A stretch of DNA of 64,000 bases from Acidimicrobiales bacterium (lineage in GTDB: Bacteria > Actinomycetota > Acidimicrobiia > Acidimicrobiales > JADJXE01), in NCBI GenBank assembly GCA_016716005.1, contig JADJXE010000001.1, forward strand, positions 1,687,001 through 1,751,000, written 5' to 3'. Below, piece after piece: positions 38,397-48,603 of the stretch. Each line of letters opens with the position of its first letter. The first letter of the stretch is position 1. Below the pieces are notes generated by a model. The model saw only the letters and a list, made by a program, of their open reading frames with translations, made no database searches and was not told the DNA's origin. The position numbers and the translations under genes are program-made.

Positions 38397-39350
38397 CTAC
38401 CCCCGGGCGGACGGGAACGGGGGGTGCCCGGCGAGCGCCAGGCGATCGCCGCAGAACGCGCGCACCGACCCCACCAGCGACTCCGCCGCCTCCCACGGGA
38501 CGAAGTGCCCGCAGTCGCGGAGCAGGAACGGCCCCACGTGGTTCGGGAACACCACGGTGGCCATGCGGTCGAACTCCGGGTAGATCACGTGATCCGACGG
38601 CCCGAAGAGGATCAGCGCGGGCGTGGGGTTGGTCGTGAGCACGGGCGGCTCGCTCCGAGCGGCCTCCGAGAAGGCGCTCTCGTAGGCGCCGAAGCCCGCC
38701 CGGAGCCTGGCTCCGTCGGCGAAGGGCTCGACGTGGAACGCCACCGCCGCCGGGTCGAACGCGCCGGGATGGGCCCAGAACCGCGACGTGTAGAAGGTGG
38801 CGACGTAGCGGCGGCGCTGATCGGCGGTGGCCAGCTCGGCGGCGAGGGCATCGGCTTCCGTGCCCTGCCGGACGAAGTAGTCGGCGGACTCGGCGGGAGG
38901 GCGGGTGCGCATGCCGGCCATGCGCTCCTTGTCGTACGGCAGGGGCGAGTTGAAGATCACGAGCCGGTCGACCCAGCCGGGGTGGCGGAGCGACAGGTCC
39001 TGGATCACGGGCCCGCCCAGATCGCCACCGACCAGCACGACCCGATCGAGGCCCAGGTGGTCGCGCACCAGGGCGTGGAGGTCGCGGCTGTGGGCGGGCA
39101 CGTCGTGGAACCCGTCGGGGCCGAGGTCACTGTCGCCGAACCCCCGCAGGTCGGGCACGATCACGTCGAAGCCAGCTGACGCCAGCGGCGCGATCACCCG
39201 CCAGTACACCCGCTTGGTCTCGGGCCAGCCGTGGACGAGCACGAGCGGCACGCCGCCCACGCCCTCGCGCACGTAGGCCTGGGCGAAGCCGCGGGGAGCG
39301 GCGCGGTGCACCGCGAAGCGGGCAGGGTCGAGGTCGGGCCGGGCGTGCAT
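38397..39350 (-). CDS. Alpha/beta hydrolase, epoxide hydrolase/haloacetate dehalogenase type
   Basis: A 317-residue enzyme. VLVHGWPETKRVYWRVI has the HG-x-P oxyanion motif, VIVPDLRGFGDSD follows, and the elbow VLVGGDLGGPVIQDL carries Asp as nucleophile (G-D-L-G-G), the rule in epoxide hydrolases and haloalkanoate dehalogenases. The late acid may be the Asp in ILFGPSDHVIYPEF and the His in RDCGHFVPWEAAE. The cap-domain Tyr/His/Trp set that would separate the two activities cannot be judged here. ATG 39350 chosen over upstream in-frame starts because homology begins there. Confidence 0.85.
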   Translation of the reverse strand: MHARPDLDPARFAVHRAAPRGFAQAYVREGVGGVPLVLVHGWPETKRVYWRVIAPLASAGFDVIVPDLRGFGDSDLGPDGFHDVPAHSRDLHALVRDHLGLDRVVLVGGDLGGPVIQDLSLRHPGWVDRLVIFNSPLPYDKERMAGMRTRPPAESADYFVRQGTEADALAAELATADQRRRYVATFYTSRFWAHPGAFDPAAVAFHVEPFADGARLRAGFGAYESAFSEAARSEPPVLTTNPTPALILFGPSDHVIYPEFDRMATVVFPNHVGPFLLRDCGHFVPWEAAESLVGSVRAFCGDRLALAGHPPFPSARG

Positions 39351-39432
39351 GGCGGCCACGGTAGGGCCGGCGACCATCGGCGGTGTCACCGGCGGGCGCT
39401 GCGCCCGGCCGACCCGTAGGCTCGCCGGCCGC

Positions 39433-40875
39433 ATGGACGACCAGCAGGCCACGCCGCCCCGCCACATGACGCCCGACGAGCTGCGGCGGTGGGGCCACGC
39501 CACGGTCGACTGGGTGGCGTCGTACCTCGAGCGGCTCCCGGATCTCCCCGTGACCCCCGACGTCGCGCCCGGCGACGTGCGGGCGCTGCTCCCGCCGGCG
39601 GCGCCCCAGTGGGGCGAGCCCTTCGACGCCGTGCTCGCCGACCTCGATCGCGTGGTCGTGCCGGCCCTGACCCACTGGCAGGCCCCGGGCTTCTTCGGCT
39701 ACTTCCCGGCGAACTCGTCGGGCCCGGGGATCCTCGGCGACCTCGTCGCCGCCGGCCTGGGCGTCCAGGGGATGCTGTGGTCGACGAGCCCGGCCTGCAC
39801 CGAGGTGGAGGCCCACGTGCTCGACTGGCTGGCCGACCTCCTGGGCCTCCCGGCGGCTCTCCGATCGACGTCGACCGGAGGCGGGGTGATCCAGGACAGC
39901 GCGTCCAGCGCGGTGCTGTGCGCGCTGGTGGCGGCGCGCGAGCGGGCCACCGCCGGCCGGTCCAACCGACGGGGCGCCGACGGCAGCCTGGTGGCCTACG
40001 CGTCGAGCCAGGCCCACTCGTCGGTCGAGAAGGCCGTGCGGGTCGCCGGCATCGGCAGCGACAACCTCCGGCTGGTGGAGGTCGACCACACCCACGCCAT
40101 GCGGCCCGACGCGCTCGACCGGGCGATCCGCGCCGACCTGGCCGCCGGCCGGCGGCCGTTCTTCACCTGCGCCACCGTCGGCACCACCTCGTCCACGGCC
40201 ATCGACCCGGTGCGCGCCGTCGGCGAGGTGTGCCACCGCCACGGCCTCTGGCTCCACGTCGACGCGGCCTACGCCGGTGTGGCTGCCCTGTGCCCGGAGC
40301 TTCGCTGGATCCACGACGGCCTCGAGCTGGCCGACAGCTACTGCACCAACCCGCACAAGTGGTTGCTCACGAACTTCGACTGCACGGCCTTCTACGTGGC
40401 CGACCGGGCCGCGCTCACCGGTGCCCTCGGGATCCAGCCCGAGTACCTCCGCAACCCGGCCTCCTCGTCAGGCGCGGTCGTCGACTACCGAGACTGGCAG
40501 GTGCCCCTGGGGCGGCGGTTCCGAGCCCTGAAGCTGTGGTTCGTGCTCCGCCACTACGGCGCCGAGGGCCTGCGGGCGCACCTCCGTGGCCACCTGGCCC
40601 TCGCCGCCGAGCTGGCCGCACGCGTCGACGCCGACCCCCGCGTCGAGCTGGCCGCTCCCGCCCCCCTCGGCCTGGTGTGCCTCCGCCACACCGCCGGCGA
40701 CGACGCCACCCAGCAGCTCCTCGACGACCTCAACGCCACCCGGCGGGTGCTCTGCACCCACACCAGGCTCGACGACCGGCTCGTGCTGCGGGTGGCCATC
40801 GGCGGCACCGCCACCACCCGCGAGCACGTCGACGGGCTCTGGCACCTGATCGACGGGCTGGCCCGGCCGGTCTGA
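39433..40875 (+). CDS. PLP-dependent decarboxylase, aromatic-L-amino-acid decarboxylase family
   Basis: A group II decarboxylase of 480 residues. The N-terminus MTPDELRRWGHATVDWVASY and HWQAPGFFGYFPANSSGPGI are typical of the DDC family, GGGVIQDSASSAVLCALVAA binds PLP phosphate, AHSSVEKAVRVAGIG stacks on the cofactor, HVDAAYAGVAALCPE has the Asp paired with the pyridine N, and the Schiff-base Lys (about residue 309) is in CTNPHKWLLTNFDC. The product would be an amine such as tyramine, tryptamine or phenylethylamine; substrate is unresolved. It is transcribed divergently from the epoxide-hydrolase-like gene. Confidence 0.9.
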   Translation: MDDQQATPPRHMTPDELRRWGHATVDWVASYLERLPDLPVTPDVAPGDVRALLPPAAPQWGEPFDAVLADLDRVVVPALTHWQAPGFFGYFPANSSGPGILGDLVAAGLGVQGMLWSTSPACTEVEAHVLDWLADLLGLPAALRSTSTGGGVIQDSASSAVLCALVAARERATAGRSNRRGADGSLVAYASSQAHSSVEKAVRVAGIGSDNLRLVEVDHTHAMRPDALDRAIRADLAAGRRPFFTCATVGTTSSTAIDPVRAVGEVCHRHGLWLHVDAAYAGVAALCPELRWIHDGLELADSYCTNPHKWLLTNFDCTAFYVADRAALTGALGIQPEYLRNPASSSGAVVDYRDWQVPLGRRFRALKLWFVLRHYGAEGLRAHLRGHLALAAELAARVDADPRVELAAPAPLGLVCLRHTAGDDATQQLLDDLNATRRVLCTHTRLDDRLVLRVAIGGTATTREHVDGLWHLIDGLARPV

Positions 40876-40896
40876 CGCCGCCCGGCCGCCGGCGGC

Positions 40897-41355
40897 TCAG
40901 CGGGCCGCCGCGAGCTCCTGCACCACGAAGACCCGCCCGTCGGCGGATCGGGCCACGCCCACGCCCGCATGGGTGTACCGACCGTCGAGCTGGTTGGCGA
41001 GGTGGGTCGGCGAGCCCTCGAAGGCCCGCTGCACGGCGAGCACCAGGCCGGCGACGTCGGCGCCGGGGCCGGCGAACCCGACGTTCTCGGCCAGCGCGCC
41101 CCAGCGACCCGGGGTCGTGCCCTGGTGCAGGTCGGAGTGACGGAGCCCGCCCTCGGCCGCCAGCACCTGCGCCCAGGCGCGGGCCTTGTCCACCAGCTCC
41201 CGGTCCTCGGCCAGCGCCGGGAGGCCACGCTGCGCCCGGAGGCCGTTCACGCGGTCGAACGACGACCGCTCCTCGGCCGACATGCAGGCGGCCAGCGCCA
41301 GCACCGCCAGCACCACGAGCACGGCGCCGACCAGGCGCCGAGAGCAGACGGTCAT
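40897..41355 (-). CDS. CAP-domain (SCP/PR1-like) lipoprotein
   Basis: A small secreted CAP protein of 152 residues. ATG 41355 gives a signal peptide (RRLVGAVLVVLAVLALAAC) ending in the lipobox LAAC; an earlier GTG at 41373 is possible but adds nothing. The CAP core follows: FDRVNGLRAQRGLPAL, LRHSDL with the first His, GALAENVGFAG with Glu, SPTHLANQLDGRYTHAGVGV and FVVQEL. CAP proteins in bacteria are cell-surface proteins of mostly unknown biochemical role. It converges on the decarboxylase gene. Confidence 0.88.
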   Translation of the reverse strand: MTVCSRRLVGAVLVVLAVLALAACMSAEERSSFDRVNGLRAQRGLPALAEDRELVDKARAWAQVLAAEGGLRHSDLHQGTTPGRWGALAENVGFAGPGADVAGLVLAVQRAFEGSPTHLANQLDGRYTHAGVGVARSADGRVFVVQELAAAR

Positions 41356-41413
41356 GACCCGAGAGGTTCCCACCCCCCTCCCATCGGCGTCGAGCGCCAG
41401 TTGCTGGAGCCGC

Positions 41414-42088
41414 TCATCGCTCGCAGTCGAGCGCCACCGAGAGCAGCTGGCGCAACATGGCCGCAGTGGCCCCCCAGATCGTCTCGCCGATCAGCTCGAA
41501 GAACCAGACCGGGCGGTCGAGCCGGGCCAGCCCCCAGCGCTCCTCCCGGAAGACGCCGTCGGCGACCAGCTCGTCCAGCGGCACCTCGAGCACCCGGTCC
41601 ACCTCCGCCGGGTTGGGCACGAGCCTCGGCGGCCCCGGCAGCACCCCCACCAGCGGCACGATGAACGACCGGCTCACGATGGTGCTGAGGTGGTCGAGCT
41701 CACCGATCACCTCGACGGTCGACGGGTCGAGGCCGATCTCCTCGTGGGCCTCGCGCAGGGCCGTGCGGGTCCACGTCTCGCCCGGATCCTGGCCACCGCC
41801 GGGGAAGCTGATCTCGCCCCGGTGGGACCGCAGGTGCTCGGCCCGCCGGGTGAGGACGACCCGCACCTCGCCGGCCTCCTCGTAGAGCGGGGCGAGCACC
41901 GCCGCGGCCCGGACGCCCGGCAGCTCGGCCGGGCTGCGCCGGCCCGGGCCGCGAACAGCCACGCGCTCCCGGATGGCGTCGAGGCTCACCCGCCGCTCGG
42001 CGGGCGCCAGCCCGGCCCAGGGAGCGGGCCGGCCGGGCCGGGCACCGGGTGGCCGCGGGATGCGCTGGCTCCCGCCACGGCGCGTCAT
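41414..42088 (-). CDS. Nudix hydrolase, CoA pyrophosphatase-like
   Basis: Cleaves nucleoside diphosphate derivatives, probably CoA to 4'-phosphopantetheine and 3',5'-ADP. The Nudix box is GGGQDPGETWTRTALREAHE followed by EIGLD; just before it, LTRRAEHLRSHRGEISFPGG is the UPF0035/NudL motif linked to CoA hydrolases. About 224 residues. ATG 42088 has GGGGGGTCC upstream; an earlier ATG at 42127 would overlap the start of the divergent hydratase gene and is less likely. Confidence 0.9.
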   Translation of the reverse strand: MTRRGGSQRIPRPPGARPGRPAPWAGLAPAERRVSLDAIRERVAVRGPGRRSPAELPGVRAAAVLAPLYEEAGEVRVVLTRRAEHLRSHRGEISFPGGGQDPGETWTRTALREAHEEIGLDPSTVEVIGELDHLSTIVSRSFIVPLVGVLPGPPRLVPNPAEVDRVLEVPLDELVADGVFREERWGLARLDRPVWFFELIGETIWGATAAMLRQLLSVALDCER

Positions 42089-42125
42089 GTTCGGGACCCC
42101 CCGGGCACGCTGGCAGGATAGGGGC

Positions 42126-42911
42126 ATGTCCGTTCGTTACGAGGTGGACCACCGGATCGCCATCATCACGCTCGACCGGCCCGAGGCCCGCAACGCCCTC
42201 GACCCGGCGATGCTCTACGGGCTCGCCGAAGCCTGGGACGCGGCCGAGGACGACGACGACGTGCTCGCGGTGATCCTCACCGGTGCCGGCGACGAGGCCT
42301 TCTGCTCGGGTGCCGACCTGAAGCTCACCATCCCCGGCGTCACCGGCGGGCGGGGAGACGAGCAGCGGTACCCGAACACCAACCGCACGCTGCTCCGCGA
42401 CCGGTTCTTCCCCAAGCCGATCGTGGCCGCGGTCAACGGCCACTGCGTCGCCGGCGGCCTCGAGCTGCTCCTCGCCACCGATCTGCGCTATGCGGCCGAG
42501 CACGCCACGTTCGGCCTGCAGCAGGTGCGGTGGGGGCTGATGCCCATCTCCGGCGCCACCGTGCGCCTCCCCCGCCAGGTCCCCCACTGCCGGGCCATGG
42601 AGCTGTTGCTCCTCGGCGACCGCATCGACGCCCCCACCGCGCTCGAGATCGGCCTGGTCAACGAGGTCGTGCCCGCGGGCCCGGGCCAGGCCCTCGACCG
42701 GGCCCGCGAGATCGCCGAGCGGCTCTGCCGCAACGGCCCCCTCGCCGTCCGCCGGATCAAGGAGGCGGTGTGGCGGGGTCAGCGCCTCCCGCAGGCCGAC
42801 GCCCTGCTCGAGGAGCTGCGCCTGGGCACCGAGGTCTACGCCAGCGACGACGCCAAGGAAGGCCCGGCCGCGTTCGCCGACAAGCGAGAGCCCCGCTTCA
42901 CCGGGCGCTGA
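42126..42911 (+). CDS. Enoyl-CoA hydratase/isomerase family protein
   Basis: A 261-residue crotonase-fold enzyme for fatty-acid-type CoA esters. ALDPAMLYGL, AFCSGADLK (oxyanion hole 1) and NGHCVAGGLELLLATDLRYA (oxyanion hole 2 and the first catalytic Glu) are clear. The second catalytic Glu of true hydratases, normally in FG-x-PE-x-x-x-G, is replaced: FGLQQVRWGLMP has Gln there. The reaction may therefore differ from plain hydration, for example isomerase or hydrolase activity. ATG 42126, divergent from the Nudix gene. Confidence 0.88.
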   Translation: MSVRYEVDHRIAIITLDRPEARNALDPAMLYGLAEAWDAAEDDDDVLAVILTGAGDEAFCSGADLKLTIPGVTGGRGDEQRYPNTNRTLLRDRFFPKPIVAAVNGHCVAGGLELLLATDLRYAAEHATFGLQQVRWGLMPISGATVRLPRQVPHCRAMELLLLGDRIDAPTALEIGLVNEVVPAGPGQALDRAREIAERLCRNGPLAVRRIKEAVWRGQRLPQADALLEELRLGTEVYASDDAKEGPAAFADKREPRFTGR

Positions 42912-42920
42912 TCGCCTCGG

Positions 42921-43076
42921 TCAGCTCTCCTCGCCGGAGGCGGCCAGCCGCTCGAGGAGCTGGCGCAGCCCGGCCGTCTTGAGGTTCGACATCACCCGGC
43001 CGGGTGGGGTGTCGCCGCGCTCCCACTCCATCCAGTAGGCGAGCAGCTTGGCCGGATCGGATGCGGGCGTCTCCAC
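42921..43076 (-). CDS. Small conserved-looking protein of 51 residues
   Basis: GTG 43076 to TGA 42921 encodes a short protein beginning VETPASDPAKLLAYWMEWER, then GDTPPGRVMSNLKTAGLRQL and a charged C-terminus. It shows good codon bias with aromatic and charged residues in an amphipathic pattern and no frameshift. I believe I have seen similar short proteins near groEL in related actinobacteria, but I cannot confirm that. It lies between the hydratase stop and the groEL terminator. Function unknown. Confidence 0.6.
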   Translation of the reverse strand: METPASDPAKLLAYWMEWERGDTPPGRVMSNLKTAGLRQLLERLAASGEES

Positions 43077-43109
43077 GGGGGACGAGCCTACGGGGTCCGG
43101 CGGGGAACG

Positions 43110-43143
43110 CCGAGGGCCGGGGCCCCACGGCCCCGGCCCTCGG
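43110..43143 (-). terminator. Strong terminator after groEL
   Basis: A perfect 13-bp stem GAGGGCCGGGGCC (43112-43124) / complement (43129-43141) with a CCAC loop, extended by two further pairs. It starts 25 bases past the groEL stop and would end the groESL transcript. Confidence 0.75.
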
Positions 43144-43167
43144 TGCGACCCGCGCAGGTGCGGAGCG

Positions 43168-44796
<1,629 letters not shown>

Positions 44797-44801
44797 GACG
44801 C

Positions 44802-45095
44802 CTACTTCTTGAGGGTCGCGAGGATGTCGCGGGAGCTGAGGATGAGGAGATCCTCGCCGTCCACGGTGATCTCGGTGCCGCCGTACTTGCTGTACACGAC
44901 GGTGTCACCGACCTTCACGTCGAGCGGGATGACCGCACCGGTCTGCTCCGACCGCCGGCCCGGGCCCACGGCCAGGACCTCGCCCTGCTGGGGCTTCTCC
45001 TTGGCGGTGTCGGGGATCACGAGGCCCGAGGCGGTCTTCTCCTCGGCCTCGTTGGCACGAACCACGATGCGGTCGTCGAGGGGCTTGAGCTTCAT
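44802..45095 (-). CDS. groES: Co-chaperonin GroES (Hsp10)
   Basis: The 97-residue lid of the GroEL chamber. KLKPLDDRIVVRANEAEEKT, the mobile loop ASGLVIPDTAKEKPQQGEVL and VVYSKYGGTEITVDGEDLLI are all present. ATG 45095 is favoured over ATG 45099 and 45113 because GGAGG lies at the right spacing and homology starts with MKLKPL. The CIRCE operator overlaps its promoter, so it should be HrcA-repressed and heat-induced. Confidence 0.97.
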   Translation of the reverse strand: MKLKPLDDRIVVRANEAEEKTASGLVIPDTAKEKPQQGEVLAVGPGRRSEQTGAVIPLDVKVGDTVVYSKYGGTEITVDGEDLLILSSRDILATLKK

Positions 45096-45116
45096 GCATG
45101 CCTCCGTTGGCATTCG

Positions 45117-45143
45117 TTAGCACTCTCAAACGGCGAGTGCTAA
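45117..45143. promoter_or_regulatory. CIRCE operator (HrcA binding site)
   Basis: TTAGCACTC, nine bases, GAGTGCTAA: an exact match to the CIRCE consensus inverted repeat. It sits 22 bases upstream of the groES ATG and just downstream of a promoter-like -10, the usual position for HrcA repression of groESL. The hrcA gene itself is not in the window. Confidence 0.95.
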
Positions 45144-45172
45144 CGATAGGGCCGCTGGGCCCCGGAACGCAA
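45143..45172 (-). promoter_or_regulatory. Probable groESL promoter
   Basis: On the minus strand TTGCGT (45172-45167) and TATCGT (45148-45143) are 18 bases apart, a fair sigma-70-type match. The -10 touches the CIRCE element, so HrcA binding would block it. Confidence 0.5.
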
Positions 45173-45215
45173 CCGTCCCGCGCGGATCCGCCGGCCGGGG
45201 CCGGCCCGGCGGGGC

Positions 45216-46249
<1,034 letters not shown>

Positions 46250-46253
<4 letters not shown>

Positions 46254-46822
46254 CGGTCGAACCCCTCCACCACGGTGGTGCCCGGGATGCCCTCCTCGAT
46301 GGCCGCCAGCCGCTCGGCGTAGGCCGGCTGGTCCACGTCGTGGGCCCACATCACGACGGCGTCCTCGTTGGTGTCGGTGTAGTAGTTCTTCCGGATCCCG
46401 GCGGGCGCGAAGCCGAACCGGCGGTACAGGGCCTGGGCCGGGGCGTTGCCCAGCCGCACCTCGAGCGTGAGGGCGGTGCAGCCGCGCGCCACCGCCTCCC
46501 GTGCGAGCACCAGGAGCAGCCGGGTGCCGATGTGGCCGCGGTGCCAGGCCGGGTCGACGGCGATCGTGGTGATGTGCCCGTCACCGGCCGCCAGCATCAG
46601 GCCCGCGTACCCGACGGTGTGGCCCTCGGCGCGGGCCACCACGTACACGCGCGACGTCTTGAGGCCGAGCTCCGACAGGAACAGCCCGAGCGACCACGGG
46701 CGCGGGTACACCTGCGACTCGATGCGCAGGACCGAGCGGAGATGGCGGCGCCGCATGGGCGCCAGCCGCACGTCGAGGGCCGGGCCCCCGGCGTCCCGCA
46801 TGGAGTCGGCCAGCTTGCTCAC
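46250..46822 (-). CDS. rimI: Ribosomal-protein-S18-alanine N-acetyltransferase-like GNAT
   Basis: A 190-residue GNAT acetyltransferase of RimI type, the protein most often found between tsaB and tsaD. LAPMRRRHLRSVLRIESQVY, PWSLGLFLSEL, then the acetyl-CoA site HRGHIGTRLLLVLAREAVAR, VRLGNAPAQALYRRFGFAPA and GIRKNYYTDTNEDAVVMWA match the family. GTG 46822 overlaps the tsaB stop, and its own TGA overlaps the tsaD start, so three genes are translationally coupled. Confidence 0.92.
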
Positions 46823-47517
46823 CGACCCTCTCGCACCTTCCAGTTGATCTCCGCGTCGGGCCTGCGGAGGTACAGGGGCTGCAGGTCCCACGGGTTGACG
46901 AACTCCTCGCGCAGCGCCTTGGGGTGGGCCAGCTGCACGAGGGAGGCGGCAGACGGGTACGCGAGGCCGCGGTCGGCCAGCTCCGTCTTGGCCCGGCGAG
47001 CCAGGTGGTCGGCGTAGCGCAGCGCGCCGTCGCCGACGAGCAGGATCTCGTCGTCCAGGGCGCCCAGGTCGGACGCCAGGTCCTCGGGGGAGCCGATCTG
47101 GGGCTCGACGACCCGCTGCACACCGCCCGGCACCTGCCGGTAGAACGCGTAGAACAGCTCCCCGCGCCGGGCGTCGACGACGGCCACGATCAGCCGGGAC
47201 GTGTACCGGACCGGCAGCGCCAGCAGGTCGAGGCTCGAGATGCCGATCATGGGGACCCGCAGCGCGTGGGCGATCGCCTTGCCGGTGGCGACGCCGACCC
47301 GGAGCCCCGTGAAGAGCCCGGGGCCGACGTCGACCGCCACCACCGAGATGTCGGCGAGCTCCACCCGGGCCCGGCGGCGCACGAAGTCGATCGCGGGCGT
47401 GAGGGTCTCGGTGTGCTGCTGGCCACGCGCGCTCTCGAAGCGGGCCAGCACCCCCTCGTGGCCGCCGATCGCGCACCCCACCTGGGGCGTGGCCGTGTCG
47501 ATGCCCAGGATCAGCAC
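46819..47517 (-). CDS. tsaB: tRNA threonylcarbamoyladenosine biosynthesis protein TsaB
   Basis: Non-catalytic partner that binds and stabilises TsaD in t6A synthesis. 232 residues. ILGIDTATPQVGCAIGGHEG, HTETLTPAIDFVRR, VDVGPGLFTGLRVGVATGKA (signature GPGxFTGLR) and AVVDARRGELFYAFY are clear. GTG 47517 lies just after the tsaE stop (47519). Confidence 0.95.
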   Translation of the reverse strand: MLILGIDTATPQVGCAIGGHEGVLARFESARGQQHTETLTPAIDFVRRRARVELADISVVAVDVGPGLFTGLRVGVATGKAIAHALRVPMIGISSLDLLALPVRYTSRLIVAVVDARRGELFYAFYRQVPGGVQRVVEPQIGSPEDLASDLGALDDEILLVGDGALRYADHLARRAKTELADRGLAYPSAASLVQLAHPKALREEFVNPWDLQPLYLRRPDAEINWKVREGR

Positions 47518-47518
47518 G

Positions 47519-48007
47519 TCACGCCGACCCGTCCGCCCAGGGCGCCAGCGCCGCGTCGACGGCCGCGCGCCGGCCGGCCCAGGTCCTCCCCACCGCGCGC
47601 GCCGACAGGCGCCGGCGCTCGTCGTCGTCCACGTACGACAGGCGCACCTCCAGGTAGTCCGACGGCAGTACGGGGAGCACCACGTCTCCCCACTCGACGA
47701 GGGTGACGCCGCCGGAGTCGAGCAGCTCGGCCAGCCCCAGGTCGAGCGCCTCCGACAACCGGTCGAGGCGGTACACGTCCACGTGGTGCAGCGTCAGCCG
47801 CCCCTGGTAGTGGCGCACCAGCGTGAAGGTGGGGCTCGTCACCTGCTCGGTGACGCCGAGCCCGGCGGCGAAGCCCTGGGCGAACGCCGTCTTGCCCACG
47901 CCCATCTCGCCGATCAGCACCACCAGGTCGCCGGGCTGCGCCAACGCCGCCAGGGCGGCGGCCAGCCGGCGGGTCTCGGCGGCCGAAGCGGTGCCGGCGA
48001 CGGTCAC
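47519..48007 (-). CDS. tsaE: tRNA threonylcarbamoyladenosine ATPase TsaE
   Basis: The small ATPase that drives turnover of the TsaBD complex. 162 residues. Walker A is LIGEMGVGKTAFAQGFA, then the TSPTFTLVRHYQGRLTLHHV signature, DVYRLDRLSEALDLGLAELL and VTLVEWGDVVLPVLP. GTG 48007 overlaps the UDG stop as GTGA. Order tsaE-tsaB-rimI-tsaD is conserved. Confidence 0.95.
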   Translation of the reverse strand: MTVAGTASAAETRRLAAALAALAQPGDLVVLIGEMGVGKTAFAQGFAAGLGVTEQVTSPTFTLVRHYQGRLTLHHVDVYRLDRLSEALDLGLAELLDSGGVTLVEWGDVVLPVLPSDYLEVRLSYVDDDERRRLSARAVGRTWAGRRAAVDAALAPWADGSA

Positions 48008-48570
48008 CGAGCCGCTCCGTCGGCCAGCGCGAGCTTGGCCCTGACCAGGTCGGCCCGCATCTGCGCGAGGGGCTCGCTGCCCCCCCGCAGCGCGGCTGCC
48101 GGGTGGAACGTGGGGATCAGCACCCCGCCGCGGTACGGGTAGGTCCGGCCGCGCAACCGGGTGATCCCCTCGGTGGTGCCCAACAGCACCTGGGCCGCGA
48201 AGCGCCCGAGGGTCACCACCACCCGGGCGTCGATGGCGTCGACCTGGCCCTCCAGATAGGGCCGGCAGGCCGCGATCTCCTCCGGCTTCGGGTCGCGGTT
48301 GTCGGGCGGGCGGCACTTCACCACGTTCGCGATGTACACGCGCTGGCGCGTGATGCCCAGCTCCTCCAGCAGCAGCCGGTCGAGCAGCTTGCCCGAGCGG
48401 CCCACGAACGGCAGGCCCTGGCGATCCTCCTCGGCGCCGGGCGCCTCACCCACGAACATGAGGTCGGCACGGGGATCGCCCATCCCGAAGACCACCGTGC
48501 TCCGCCGGGCCGCGAGTCCGCACCGGGTGCACCCGGCCGCCTCGCGAGCCAGCTCGTCGAGGGTCGGCAC
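48004..48570 (-). CDS. Uracil-DNA glycosylase, type 4 (Fe-S)
   Basis: Removes uracil from DNA. 188 residues. It has the type 4 features: CTRCGLAARRSTVVFGMGDP (Cys pair of the 4Fe-4S cluster), GEAPGAEEDRQGLPFVGRSG (motif A, GEAPG), NVVKCRPPDNRDPKPEEI with the third Cys and EIAACRPYL with the fourth, and the C-terminal FHPAAALR His motif. GTG 48570. It precedes tsaE by overlap and follows a hairpin after the P1 peptidase gene. Confidence 0.93.
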   Translation of the reverse strand: MPTLDELAREAAGCTRCGLAARRSTVVFGMGDPRADLMFVGEAPGAEEDRQGLPFVGRSGKLLDRLLLEELGITRQRVYIANVVKCRPPDNRDPKPEEIAACRPYLEGQVDAIDARVVVTLGRFAAQVLLGTTEGITRLRGRTYPYRGGVLIPTFHPAAALRGGSEPLAQMRADLVRAKLALADGAAR

Positions 48571-48579
48571 GCAGGCGAT

Positions 48580-48603
48580 GGTAGCGGCGGCGGGCCCGCT
48601 ACC
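48580..48603 (-). terminator. Hairpin between the P1 peptidase and UDG genes
   Basis: GGTAGCGG and CCGCTACC form an 8-bp stem with an 8-base loop that overlaps the stop of the P1 peptidase gene. It may reduce read-through into the UDG gene or protect the mRNA end; there is no T-run. Confidence 0.35.
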
